Counted from the first letter of the stretch, positions 53,651 through 63,210 are shown. The stretch is 64,000 bases of DNA from Aerococcus sp. (GCA_022768285.1 JALEMJ010000009.1:62001-126000); one strand, 5' to 3'. The notes: generated from the letters alone by a model not told the origin. A program made the numbers and translations.

Positions 53651-56257
53651 TTGAATCAGGTACATGTTATTGCACATACGCATTGGGATTTTGAGTGGTA
53701 CTTTACACGTCAACATGCTCGCGTGCAATTTGCGTATCATATGCAAGAAGTCTTGGACGCATTGGAAACTGATAAATTAAATTATTATTTACTAGATGGG
53801 GCTATGGCGATCGTTGATGACTATTTAGAGACGCATCCAGATAAGGAGCCAATTATTAAAAAGTTTGTTAAGGAAGGAAGACTTTTTGTTGGCCCATGGT
53901 ATACACAAATTGATGAGATGGTAACTTCTGGAGAATCTATTGTACACAACTTGCAATTAGGATTTTCAACATCTCAGGCTCTCGGCGATACGATGATGGT
54001 TGGTTATCTTCCGGACTCATTTGGTCAGGGACAGGACATGCCAAAAATTTATAACGGTTTTGGTATTGAAAATGCCCTTTTCTGGCGTGGACGACCGAAA
54101 GAGAAGGATGCACGCTATTTCTATTGGACAAGTGATGATGATTCAAAGGTTTTGGTAGCAAACATTCAAAATGGCTACTATGCAGGAACTGATTTAGTAG
54201 AATCCGATGATCCGAAGCCGATGCTCGAGCGTATTACAACAGATACTGATTCAAATGTTCATGTTCTTCCTGTTGGGGGCGATCAGCGTCCCGTTGATTT
54301 CAATTTAAAAGAGCAAATTACTAAGGTAAATGATAGTAATTTGCCGTATAACCTGCTGGAGAGTAACTATCCCGCTTTTTTCCAAAATCTACGGAAAGAA
54401 AATGACTTGCCAACGTTCTCAGGGGAATTTGTTGATCCATCGTTCTCAAAGATTCATCGAGGTATCTACTCATCACGTTCAGATTTGAAGAAACTGTATG
54501 ATCAGTTAGAAAATCTAACAACATTTGTTGTTGAGCCATTAATGGCTATTGCTAAAAATCAAGGAATTGAAACAGAGTCAGGCATCGTTTCTGAAATTTG
54601 GGAAACTATTGCTAGAGGACAAGCACATGATTCTTCAGGTGGTTGCAACTCTGATGTGACTAATGACGATATTTATCATCGCGGACAAGTTGCATTGCAA
54701 TTAGCGGAGAGTCTTCGTGATTATTTACTGCGAAAATTAACATCTGGTGTAGAGAAGTCGTTTGATATTGTAGGTTTTAACACGCTTCCTGAAGATTGCG
54801 ATAGAGTATGGACATTCCGACTGTCAACAAAGTCAAAAACATTTAGACTGTTAGATGAAGAAGGAAGAGAAGTTCCATATCAGTTGCTTACGCAATCTGA
54901 AGAGGACGCGGCAACGCTTCGCCATAATGCCGAGGAACAAGAAGCATTACCGTACTATCGGACGACCATTGCTGTTAGAGCGATGATTCCTGCATTAGAT
55001 TGGGTAGGCTTTTCAATTGATGAAACTGGTGATGGTGGTTATGAAATGTCCAAAGTGGAAGTCATTGAGAATGATTATTATAAACTTAGCTTTACTCATG
55101 AAAAGTTAGTAGCTTATGATAAGCAGACAAATACTACTTATGATAATTTCTTAACATTTGAAGATGGCGGCGATGAAGGAGATAATTATGACTTTTCACC
55201 TGCATATGAAGATTGGATCATTGGTTTGAATTTCGAAAATGCTCATGCTTCGATCACTTCGGGAAAACTGGAGAGTCAGTTAGTAATCGAAGGCTCTTGG
55301 AAGTTACCGAGAAACCTTGATTCCCGAAAGCAACATCATGCAGATACGACAGTAACGTACCAACTGTGTCTAACGCTAAAACAAGACGATCGTACAATTG
55401 GATATAAATTGAATGTTGATAATACAGCCTATGATCATCGTCTACGGTTAGTAATCCATACACCAATTAATGCTGAGCATAGTATTGCTGATACACCGTT
55501 CGGTATTATTGAACGGCCAGTTGAAGATGTTCATCTGAACGATTGGAAAGAAATCGGATATGTTGAAGAACCAACAGCACTTAGACCATTTCTACATTTC
55601 ATAAATGTCCATGATAAACAGCATAGTGTTAGTTTCATTGGTTGCGGTGAAAAAGTTGGCGAAGTAATTGGTAGTGATTTTGAGCAATTAGCAATCACTA
55701 TGTTTCGGTCTGTGGGATATTTGGGACGCCCAGATCTAAAAAGACGTTTAGGTGACGCATCAGGATTAGTCAATCGTTATGTTGAAACACCTGATAGTCA
55801 ATTAATCGGTAAGCGAGAAATGACAGGTGGGATACGTTTGGAAGAGTCATTCAACCCGGTTGCTCTCCAGGAAGCTCATCATGCATTGGTAACAGATGGA
55901 TTATTCTATCAGAATCAAAACATTGATCGGTTCACCGATCCTTTGCGCTACTTTATGATCAATTCATTATCGCGTCCTCTTATGCACTATCCGCTATTTG
56001 AGTTCGAATCGGACCAATTAGTGGTCTCTCTAGTGACTGGTGTGTCTGATAAAGTTAACTGTATCATGCGAGTATATAATCCATCTAAACGTACGGTTCA
56101 TTCAGCAGGGAAACTACACTTTGCTCAGAAGGCAACATTATGGTCCATGAACTTAAACCATGATAAGAAGTCGTTAATTGATAGCCATATCGCTGAGTAC
56201 GATTTAACGAGCTTCAAACCTGGTGAAATTAGAACGTATGGAATTGATTTCAGATAG
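53651..56257 (+). CDS. GH38 alpha-mannosidase
   Basis: 868 residues, no signal peptide, hence cytosolic. Zinc ligands H11 and D13 in HTHWD, catalytic nucleophile D122 in LPDSFGQGQDMP, and further GH38 segments (FWRGRP, GQAHDSSGGCNSD). Bacterial GH38 of this size removes alpha-mannose (often alpha-1,3 in the streptococcal homologue) from N-glycan pieces. TTG start, eight bases behind AAAGGAG. Acts with the GH125 enzyme encoded next. Confidence 0.95.
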   Translation: MNQVHVIAHTHWDFEWYFTRQHARVQFAYHMQEVLDALETDKLNYYLLDGAMAIVDDYLETHPDKEPIIKKFVKEGRLFVGPWYTQIDEMVTSGESIVHNLQLGFSTSQALGDTMMVGYLPDSFGQGQDMPKIYNGFGIENALFWRGRPKEKDARYFYWTSDDDSKVLVANIQNGYYAGTDLVESDDPKPMLERITTDTDSNVHVLPVGGDQRPVDFNLKEQITKVNDSNLPYNLLESNYPAFFQNLRKENDLPTFSGEFVDPSFSKIHRGIYSSRSDLKKLYDQLENLTTFVVEPLMAIAKNQGIETESGIVSEIWETIARGQAHDSSGGCNSDVTNDDIYHRGQVALQLAESLRDYLLRKLTSGVEKSFDIVGFNTLPEDCDRVWTFRLSTKSKTFRLLDEEGREVPYQLLTQSEEDAATLRHNAEEQEALPYYRTTIAVRAMIPALDWVGFSIDETGDGGYEMSKVEVIENDYYKLSFTHEKLVAYDKQTNTTYDNFLTFEDGGDEGDNYDFSPAYEDWIIGLNFENAHASITSGKLESQLVIEGSWKLPRNLDSRKQHHADTTVTYQLCLTLKQDDRTIGYKLNVDNTAYDHRLRLVIHTPINAEHSIADTPFGIIERPVEDVHLNDWKEIGYVEEPTALRPFLHFINVHDKQHSVSFIGCGEKVGEVIGSDFEQLAITMFRSVGYLGRPDLKRRLGDASGLVNRYVETPDSQLIGKREMTGGIRLEESFNPVALQEAHHALVTDGLFYQNQNIDRFTDPLRYFMINSLSRPLMHYPLFEFESDQLVVSLVTGVSDKVNCIMRVYNPSKRTVHSAGKLHFAQKATLWSMNLNHDKKSLIDSHIAEYDLTSFKPGEIRTYGIDFR

Positions 56258-56272
56258 TGGCTGATCAATAGG

Positions 56273-56299
56273 TACCTCGCACGATTGCGAGGTATTTTT
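56273..56299 (+). terminator. Hairpin terminator between GH38 and GH125 genes
   Basis: TACCTCGCA / TGCGAGGTA, 9-bp perfect stem, CGAT loop, five T residues. It lies 20 bases before the GH125 start with no promoter visible between, so it probably attenuates the downstream genes. Confidence 0.8.
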
Positions 56300-56318
56300 G
56301 ATTTAAAGGAGATAATTT

Positions 56319-57590
56319 ATGACTAATGAACAGCAAATAGCGATCGATAATTTGAAAGTATGGGCTGCCAACCACTCATTACCAGACCAAAGATTGCAAA
56401 AAAGATTTCAAGCGTTGCTACCGGATGCTTTAGAAAAAGCTACCGAGAAACTAGCAGATGGAACATACTTTGTTAAAACGGGTGATATTCCCGCAATGTG
56501 GTTGAGAGACGCCACGTTCCAAGTGCTACCATATGTTTCATTGATTGATGATATTCCATCACTTGCATCAATACTAAGGGGTGTACTGCATCGTGAATTG
56601 AAATACCTTTGCATTGATCCGTATGCTAATGCATTTAATATTTCAGAGAATGGCGCGCATTGGGATGATGATGATCAAAGTAATATTCCAGTTTCAGATT
56701 GGGTGTGGGAACGAAAGTATGAAATAGATTCCCTATGTGCCCCAGTGTTACTAGCTATCAAATTATCTCAAGTACTCGATGATTCAGTTTTTGATGATTT
56801 ATTCTGGAAGGCTTATGCTGAGGTCATTAACGTGTTTGAAACGGAGCAACATCATAATACATCACCTTATTTCTTTATCCGTGAGAATGCCCCCAAAAAT
56901 GATACGCTGTATGGTAAAGGGGGTCGAGGTCTACCCATAGCAGAGACGGGATTGATTTGGAATGGTTTTCGACCAAGTGATAATGCAAGCAAGTATGGTT
57001 ATCATATTCCTGATAATTTTTATGCGCTGTATGTTTTGGAAAAGACATATCCAAAGATCAGTGATCGTTCTCTAAAAGAGAGATCAAAGCATATTATTAA
57101 TGATTTGAAGGTTGGATTAGGTAAGTATTCATTGACGACATTGCCGACTGGACAAAAAGGTTATGCCTATGAAGTAGATGGGTTAGGACATTTTTCTTTA
57201 ATGGATGATGCTAATGTACCGAGTCTATTGGCATTGCCATTAATTTCTTCAGTATCCTTTGAAGATACATACTATCAGAATACGCGTGATTTTATCTTAA
57301 GTAATAAAAATCCTTATTACTATTCCGGGGAAGTCTTATCAGGAGTTGGCAGTGAACATACGCCTGAAAACTATGTATGGCCGATCAGTGTACTGATTGA
57401 AGGACTAACCTATCCAGACACTCAAGTGAAGTTAGATAGACTTTCATTAATTTGTGATACTGACGGGAAAACGGGCCAGTGTCATGAAGGCGTACACGTC
57501 GATGATCCGAATCGATATACTAGAGATTGGTTTAGTTGGGCCAATATGACTTTTTGTCAATTAGCATTACAAATACTACTCGATAAATAG
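56319..57590 (+). CDS. GH125 exo-alpha-1,6-mannosidase
   Basis: 423 residues, no signal peptide. AMWLRD (59-64) near the start, NGAHWDDDDQ and the later HEGVHVDDPNRYTRDWFSWA segment are typical GH125 features. The family is metal-independent, inverting, and specific for non-reducing alpha-1,6-mannose, complementing GH38. AAAGGAGA precedes the ATG; 10 bases separate it from the GH1 gene. Confidence 0.95.
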   Translation: MTNEQQIAIDNLKVWAANHSLPDQRLQKRFQALLPDALEKATEKLADGTYFVKTGDIPAMWLRDATFQVLPYVSLIDDIPSLASILRGVLHRELKYLCIDPYANAFNISENGAHWDDDDQSNIPVSDWVWERKYEIDSLCAPVLLAIKLSQVLDDSVFDDLFWKAYAEVINVFETEQHHNTSPYFFIRENAPKNDTLYGKGGRGLPIAETGLIWNGFRPSDNASKYGYHIPDNFYALYVLEKTYPKISDRSLKERSKHIINDLKVGLGKYSLTTLPTGQKGYAYEVDGLGHFSLMDDANVPSLLALPLISSVSFEDTYYQNTRDFILSNKNPYYYSGEVLSGVGSEHTPENYVWPISVLIEGLTYPDTQVKLDRLSLICDTDGKTGQCHEGVHVDDPNRYTRDWFSWANMTFCQLALQILLDK

Positions 57591-57600
57591 GAGGATTATT

Positions 57601-58986
57601 ATGTATCAATTTCCAGAAGGATTCTTGTGGGGGACCTCTACATCTGGACCACAGACTGAAGGTAGAACAGAAAATGATGGTAAAGGAAACAGTATTTGGG
57701 ATTATTGGTATCAGAATGAACCAGAAAAATTCTTTAATCAAGTAGGGCCAGAAGAGGCGTCGACGTTTTATAAACATTGGGAAGAAGATATTGACTCATT
57801 AGAAGCGACCGGCCAAACAGTATTTCGGACGTCAATTCAATGGTCAAGATTAATACCAGAAGGCGTTGGCAAAGTTAATTCGGAAGCAGTATCGTTTTAT
57901 CATAATGTTTTCCAGAAAATACATAAAAAAGGTATACATTTAATTGTAAATTTGTATCATTTTGACCTACCGTATGCACTTTACAAAAATGGTGGATGGG
58001 AAAACAAAGATACAGTAAAAGCATACGTTACATATGCTAGCAAATGTTTTGAATTATTTAACGATGTGGTAGATGAATGGACAACTTTTAATGAACCTAT
58101 TGTCCCTGTAGAAATGGGCTATTTTAATTTCTATCACTTACCTGGAACCATTGATGCGAAGAAAGCTTTTCAAGTCGCTTACAACACTCAGTTGGCAAGC
58201 TCACAGGCCGTTAAAGAATTGCATAAAATTGATAAGACTAAAAAAATAGGTATCATCATTAATTTAACGCCGGCTTATCCAAGAAGCTCCCAAGAGGCAG
58301 ATGTAAAGGCGGCACAAATAGCTGATTTGTTTCAATCTAGAAGTTTTTTAGATCCTTCAGTAAAAGGTGTTTATCCGGACGAACTGATTGCTATTGCTAA
58401 AGCACATAATGTTTCACCAGAGATAACACCTACTGAACTAATAGATATTAAGGAAAATACGGTTGACTTTCTTGGCGTTAATTACTATCAGCCTTTACGT
58501 GTGCAAGCTCCAACGTATATGCCTAATCCAGAAGCGCCATTTACACCTGCATATTACTACGAACCATTTTCACTGCCCACTGCTAAAGTAAATCCTTACC
58601 GTGGCTGGGAGATTTATGAACGCGGCATTTATGATATCGCAGAAAATTTGAAGGACAATTATGGTAACATTCCATGGCTTTTGACTGAAAATGGAATGGG
58701 TGTGGAGAATGAGGAAAGATTTATTGAGAATGGTGAAATTCAAGATGACTATCGCATTGATTTTGTAAAAGACCATTTAAGATGGCTGCACCGCGCTATT
58801 GAGGAAGGAGCTAACTGCCACGGGTACATGATGTGGACATTTATTGATTGCTGGTCCTGGCTCAATGCCTATAAGAATCGCTATGGGTTAGTTGCGTTAG
58901 ATTTAGATACACAAAAGCGCACAATCAAAAAATCTGGACGGTGGTTTAAAGAATTAAGTAGCCACAATGGATTTTCTGATGATTAA
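57601..58986 (+). CDS. GH1 beta-glycosidase, probably acting on a 6-phospho-disaccharide
   Basis: 461 residues, single GH1 barrel, cytosolic. Acid/base E165 in TTFNEP and nucleophile E363 in LTENG. In the loop that separates phospho- from plain glycosidases the sequence is S419-W-L-N-A-Y-K-N-R-Y428: the Glu of non-phospho enzymes is replaced by Ser, and the Tyr is kept, but the Lys expected two residues before that Tyr is Asn, with Lys shifted by one. Association with a lactose/cellobiose PTS favours a phosphorylated substrate. In this locus that may be Man-beta-1,4-GlcNAc or chitobiose phosphate. GGAGGA upstream. Confidence 0.9.
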   Translation: MYQFPEGFLWGTSTSGPQTEGRTENDGKGNSIWDYWYQNEPEKFFNQVGPEEASTFYKHWEEDIDSLEATGQTVFRTSIQWSRLIPEGVGKVNSEAVSFYHNVFQKIHKKGIHLIVNLYHFDLPYALYKNGGWENKDTVKAYVTYASKCFELFNDVVDEWTTFNEPIVPVEMGYFNFYHLPGTIDAKKAFQVAYNTQLASSQAVKELHKIDKTKKIGIIINLTPAYPRSSQEADVKAAQIADLFQSRSFLDPSVKGVYPDELIAIAKAHNVSPEITPTELIDIKENTVDFLGVNYYQPLRVQAPTYMPNPEAPFTPAYYYEPFSLPTAKVNPYRGWEIYERGIYDIAENLKDNYGNIPWLLTENGMGVENEERFIENGEIQDDYRIDFVKDHLRWLHRAIEEGANCHGYMMWTFIDCWSWLNAYKNRYGLVALDLDTQKRTIKKSGRWFKELSSHNGFSDD

Positions 58987-59052
58987 AAGGGAAAATTATT
59001 AATTTTTTTTAATTCTAAGAGGTGCTGAAAACCAAAACCGCTAATTACTCGC

Positions 59053-59080
59053 TTGATGAAAAGGGATACAATGCTATGAT
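59053..59080 (+). promoter_or_regulatory. Promoter of the lipoate ligase gene
   Basis: TTGATG, 16-base spacer, TATGAT, about 28 bases before the gene. Confidence 0.6.
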
Positions 59081-59107
59081 TAGATTATTGAATTGGAGGC
59101 CTTAAAA

Positions 59108-60133
59108 ATGTATCTGGTAGAAATCAAGCGTGATGGTAAGATGGTGCGCGACATGGGCATGCAGATGGCAGCGCAAATGTATGTATTAAATAATATTTTT
59201 TTGGATGATGATATTATCATGCCGTATCGATGTGATCCCGCTGTTCAAATTGGGAAATTTCAAAATACTATCGAAGAGATCGATGTGGATTATGTGGAAA
59301 CTCATCACCTTCCGATTGTGCGTCGCGATACGGGTGGTGGCGCCATCTATATGGATATGGGAGAGGCTAATTTTATTTTTATTCTCTCTAATCCCGGTAC
59401 AGTGAGCGAGAATTTTAAGCGGATTTATGATCCGGCGATTTCGGGGCTTCAGGCGTTAGGTGCTCAGCAAGTGCAACAGCGTGGGCGCAATGATTTGGAA
59501 ATTGAGGGCCATAAAGTTTCTGGGTCAGCGCAAACAATTATTAAAGGGCGTTTATACGCGGGCTATTCATTACTGATGGACATTGACGGTGAAACGATGG
59601 CTAGCGCATTGCGACCGAATGCCAAAAAGATTGCTTCTAAAGGTGTAAAATCTGTTCGCAAACGTGTCGGAGGAATTCGTCAGTATTTATCCCCAGAGTA
59701 TCAAGCAATTTCCGTTGATGAGTTCGAAGAATTGATGTTGAAACACTTCCTCGCTGTTTCCGATCTAGCAGATGCGAAGCGTTATGAATTCACTACAGAG
59801 GATTGGGAGGCGATCGATCAATTATATGCCGAAAAATACGGCAACTGGGATTGGAATTTTGGTGCATCACCGCGCTATTCCTTCAATAATGACGGGCGCT
59901 TCGATGCGGGGACAGTAGACATCAGTATTGATATTAACCACGGCAAGATTGAGCACATCCGCATTTTTGGTGATTTCTTCGGTGAAGGTGAAATATTTGA
60001 TGTGGAAGAAGCACTTATCGGCTGTAGCGTGCAGCGTGATAAATTAATTGATCAGCTAACAGCTATCGATCTCGATCATTATATTAAAGGATTAAAGCCG
60101 GAGGAGCTTGCTACGTTGATCCTCAACTACTAG
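59108..60133 (+). CDS. lplA: Lipoate-protein ligase A
   Basis: 341 residues. VRRDTGGGAIYMD (about 76-88) is the lipoyl-AMP site motif and GHKVSGSAQ carries the catalytic Lys. Has the C-terminal accessory domain of two-domain LplA. Attaches free lipoate to dehydrogenase E2 and GcvH proteins. TTGGAGG eight bases before the ATG. Core-type base composition resumes here. Confidence 0.94.
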   Translation: MYLVEIKRDGKMVRDMGMQMAAQMYVLNNIFLDDDIIMPYRCDPAVQIGKFQNTIEEIDVDYVETHHLPIVRRDTGGGAIYMDMGEANFIFILSNPGTVSENFKRIYDPAISGLQALGAQQVQQRGRNDLEIEGHKVSGSAQTIIKGRLYAGYSLLMDIDGETMASALRPNAKKIASKGVKSVRKRVGGIRQYLSPEYQAISVDEFEELMLKHFLAVSDLADAKRYEFTTEDWEAIDQLYAEKYGNWDWNFGASPRYSFNNDGRFDAGTVDISIDINHGKIEHIRIFGDFFGEGEIFDVEEALIGCSVQRDKLIDQLTAIDLDHYIKGLKPEELATLILNY

Positions 60134-60173
60134 TCGGTGGGATGAATTTCACTCCCCGAACGGTCATCCTTTG

Positions 60174-60182
60174 TGATAAAAT
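60174..60182 (+). promoter_or_regulatory. Extended -10 promoter of ezrA
   Basis: TGATAAAAT (TAAAAT at 60177-60182), about 55 bases before ezrA; no clear -35. Confidence 0.5.
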
Positions 60183-60235
60183 GGTAGGGATTATATGGAT
60201 GACCACATAAATTTACATTGAACGGAGGATTCAGC

Positions 60236-61957
60236 GTGCCAATTATCATTGCGCTTATTATAGGTATCATATTGGTACTCATCGTCTATGGACTGCTGTA
60301 TTATCTGGGGCATCGCTATGGTGAGAATATCCAGGCACTCGACGATAAAAAACAGGAGATTTTAGCGATTCCTGTACCGGATAAACTGTATCAAATTAAA
60401 AATAAACATGTGTCTGGCAATACGCGGCGCTTGTATGATACCCAGCGCGCAAAGTGGCAGACGGTTAAACAGTACAACTTGTCAGAGATTGAGTCATCAT
60501 TGGTTTCAGCACAGAATCAAGCCGATAAATTTAGTTTGGTAAAAGCCCGTAAAGAAATCGATAATGCTGAGGAATTACTCGAGGATACTGAAAGCGACGT
60601 ACGCGCTATTAATGATGCCTTGACCGACCTCCTCGCTTTGGAAGGTGAAAACGAGGCATATTACGAAAAAACGTACGAGCGTTACGCGGCGATTCGCAAA
60701 CAGTTACTCGCGCACGGTTATGCTTATGGCGATGCGATTGATATGTTAGAAAAGCATCTGTCGTATGTTGAACTCGATTTTACCAAGTATAATGCGCTGA
60801 TGAATGATGGTGACTTCATCGGGGCAGATGAAGAATTACATCAGATCAACGAGGATATCGATGCGTTGGACAATATGATGTCGCATATTCCGGATATCTT
60901 GGATAAGATTGATAATGAATATAACGAGCAATTGCAGGACCTCAAACAGGGCTATCAGCGGCTGCAAGAAGAAACATTCCAATTTCCAAAGGGCGTGAAT
61001 GTCTCTGAAAGCATCGATAAAGTAGCGCAAGATATTAAGAATGCCTATGATGCTGTACTGGCTGGTGACTTAAATGAAGCGAAGAACTTGATGAAGGTCT
61101 GCGAATCACAAATTGATCACACGTACCAAATGATGGAAGATGAGATCAATGCGCGAGATTATGTCGATAAAAATCAGGGCAAATTACAGAAACAATTCGA
61201 TCAAGTCTCACAGAGTAATCACTACAGCCAGTTGGAAGCGGATCGGATTTCACAGAGTTATGTACTTCATGACAATGAGGTTGGCAAGATCCGCGAGTTC
61301 TCGAGCGAAATTAAGAATGAACAGCAAAAAATTGAGCGCAGCAATGAACAATTGGCAGCGCGCACGATTGCTTATAGTGAGATGAAGAAACGCATTGAAG
61401 AAGCATACAATATCCTATCCTCGGTGGAAAAAGGACAGTCGCATATCATTTCATCAATGAGTCATCTTAAATCGCGTGAGAAAGAAATGCGTGATGAGTT
61501 GTACGAAGCTGATCTCGAGTTGCGCAACATGCAGCGTCGCATAGAACGCTTCAACTTACCAGGATTATCGGACGATTACTTGGATCTTTTCTTCGACACG
61601 CAGGATATGATCGAGGATATTGAACACAAGATGAACCGCGTGAAGCTAGATATTCGCACGATGACAGAGATTATGACGAAGATCGACAATCAGCTGAATG
61701 CGTTAGCCGAGCAAACAGAAGCAATTTTGGATGATGCGATTCTGACAGAAAACTGTATTCAGTATGCGAATCGTTTCCGCGCTGAGAATCCAGATATTAA
61801 TCAGGCCATTCAGGACGCCAATCATTATTATTATGATAAGTTTGATTATCAAGCTGCCCATCAAACAATCGCAGATGCGATCGATGCTGTAGAGCCGGGT
61901 GCTTCGCAGCATGTTGCGGATTGGTACTATGAGGACAAGAAACGCGGAAATCTTTAG
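60236..61957 (+). CDS. ezrA: Septation ring regulator EzrA
   Basis: 573 residues: one N-terminal membrane helix (about 2-24), then spectrin-like coiled-coil repeats to the end, as in all EzrA. Negative regulator and organiser of FtsZ assembly and of PBP1 positioning. GTG start with CGGAGGA at proper spacing; an upstream TTG precedes that site. Confidence 0.96.
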   Translation: MPIIIALIIGIILVLIVYGLLYYLGHRYGENIQALDDKKQEILAIPVPDKLYQIKNKHVSGNTRRLYDTQRAKWQTVKQYNLSEIESSLVSAQNQADKFSLVKARKEIDNAEELLEDTESDVRAINDALTDLLALEGENEAYYEKTYERYAAIRKQLLAHGYAYGDAIDMLEKHLSYVELDFTKYNALMNDGDFIGADEELHQINEDIDALDNMMSHIPDILDKIDNEYNEQLQDLKQGYQRLQEETFQFPKGVNVSESIDKVAQDIKNAYDAVLAGDLNEAKNLMKVCESQIDHTYQMMEDEINARDYVDKNQGKLQKQFDQVSQSNHYSQLEADRISQSYVLHDNEVGKIREFSSEIKNEQQKIERSNEQLAARTIAYSEMKKRIEEAYNILSSVEKGQSHIISSMSHLKSREKEMRDELYEADLELRNMQRRIERFNLPGLSDDYLDLFFDTQDMIEDIEHKMNRVKLDIRTMTEIMTKIDNQLNALAEQTEAILDDAILTENCIQYANRFRAENPDINQAIQDANHYYYDKFDYQAAHQTIADAIDAVEPGASQHVADWYYEDKKRGNL

Positions 61958-61971
61958 ATTTTAGGATTTCG

Positions 61972-61980
61972 TGATAAAAT
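61972..61980 (+). promoter_or_regulatory. Possible promoter of nifS, upstream of a terminator
   Basis: Extended -10 TGATAAAAT like those of degV and ezrA. It lies ahead of the following hairpin, so a transcript started here would meet a terminator before nifS. Confidence 0.35.
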
Positions 61981-61996
61981 AAGAATCAAATGATTG

Positions 61997-62027
61997 AAAA
62001 TGAGGTTGACAATCAGCCTCATTTTTA
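61997..62027 (+). terminator. Terminator between ezrA and nifS
   Basis: AAAATGAGGTTGA / TCAGCCTCATTTT, 13-bp stem with one T-G pair and a CAA loop, then TTATTTTT. Confidence 0.9.
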
Positions 62028-62049
62028 TTTTTGAGAGAAGAGGTTTTTT

Positions 62050-63195
62050 GTGATATATTTTGACAACAGTGCAACCACGCCGATATTTGATGAAGCTGCA
62101 CAAGCGATGACACAAACGATGACGCGCTATTTTGGTAACCCATCGAGTCTCCATCGCTTGGGGGATGCCGCACACCAACTGCTTGAAACTGCGCGACGTC
62201 AGGTGGCCGAATTGCTTGGCTGCGAGCCTCAGGAAGTGTTTTTTACGAGTGGTGGCTCGGAATCAAATAACTGGGCAATCAAAGGCACGCTGCTCGAAAA
62301 AGTACACAAAGGGCAGCATGTCATCACATCAGCTGTCGAGCATCCGTCAGTGAGAGAAACGCTCAATCACTTGGAACAACAAGGGGTTGAAGTAACCACG
62401 CTACCTGTAGATGATGAGGGGCGCGTGAGTGCTGATGATTTAAAACAAGCGATCAAACCGGAAACTGTGCTCGTTACGGTCATGGCTGTTAATAACGAGA
62501 TAGGTGCGATTCAGCCGATCGAAGAATTAGCCGAGGTGCTTGAGGATTATCCAACCATACATTTCCACGTCGATGGCGTACAGAGTGTCGGCCGTTTCGA
62601 TTGGCCGCTGATCCATAAACGTGTCGATTTAATGAGTTTCTCGGCTCATAAATTTAATGGCCCGCGCGGTGTCGGTATTCTTTACAAGAAAGCTAATCGT
62701 CATATCCAACCGTTAATTGATGGTGGCGGACAGGAGAAAGGCTTACGTAGCACAACCGAAAATCTAGCGGGAATTGTTGCGACAGCCAAAGTACTTCGTC
62801 TATCGTTGGAAAACGCCCCTCAGGAAAATGAAACCCATCGTGCCATTCAAGCGAAGCTGCGCCAATTTTTAACTGCGCAGGGAGATAAGATTCGCATCTT
62901 TTCGCCAGAGGAACACGGTTCGCCGCACGTTTTATGTTTTGCCTTAAAAGGTGTGCGCGGTGAAGTTGCCGTGCATGCGCTGGAGGAACATGATATTTAT
63001 GTATCGACCACAAGTGCTTGTTCCAGCCGTAAAGTGGATAAAGTATCCAGTACTCTTCAAGCAATGGGCGTTGATGGGACATGGTCACGCTGTGCGATTC
63101 GCTTGAGTTTTGGATCGAAGAATACGGTGGCTGAAGCCGAGGAATTCATCAAAATCTACCAGCAGTTACTCGAAAAATTCGCTAAAATTCAATAA
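62050..63195 (+). CDS. nifS: NifS/IscS-type cysteine desulfurase
   Basis: 381 residues. PLP Lys K201 in SAHKFNGPRG and active Cys C324 in TSACSS, in the long-loop (group I) arrangement. Supplies sulfur from cysteine. Direct linkage to thiI marks it as the NifZ/IscS partner that charges ThiI for 4-thiouridine in tRNA. GTG start with AGAAGAGG upstream. Confidence 0.95.
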   Translation: MIYFDNSATTPIFDEAAQAMTQTMTRYFGNPSSLHRLGDAAHQLLETARRQVAELLGCEPQEVFFTSGGSESNNWAIKGTLLEKVHKGQHVITSAVEHPSVRETLNHLEQQGVEVTTLPVDDEGRVSADDLKQAIKPETVLVTVMAVNNEIGAIQPIEELAEVLEDYPTIHFHVDGVQSVGRFDWPLIHKRVDLMSFSAHKFNGPRGVGILYKKANRHIQPLIDGGGQEKGLRSTTENLAGIVATAKVLRLSLENAPQENETHRAIQAKLRQFLTAQGDKIRIFSPEEHGSPHVLCFALKGVRGEVAVHALEEHDIYVSTTSACSSRKVDKVSSTLQAMGVDGTWSRCAIRLSFGSKNTVAEAEEFIKIYQQLLEKFAKIQ

Positions 63196-63210
63196 TGAAA
63201 AGGTGATTGA

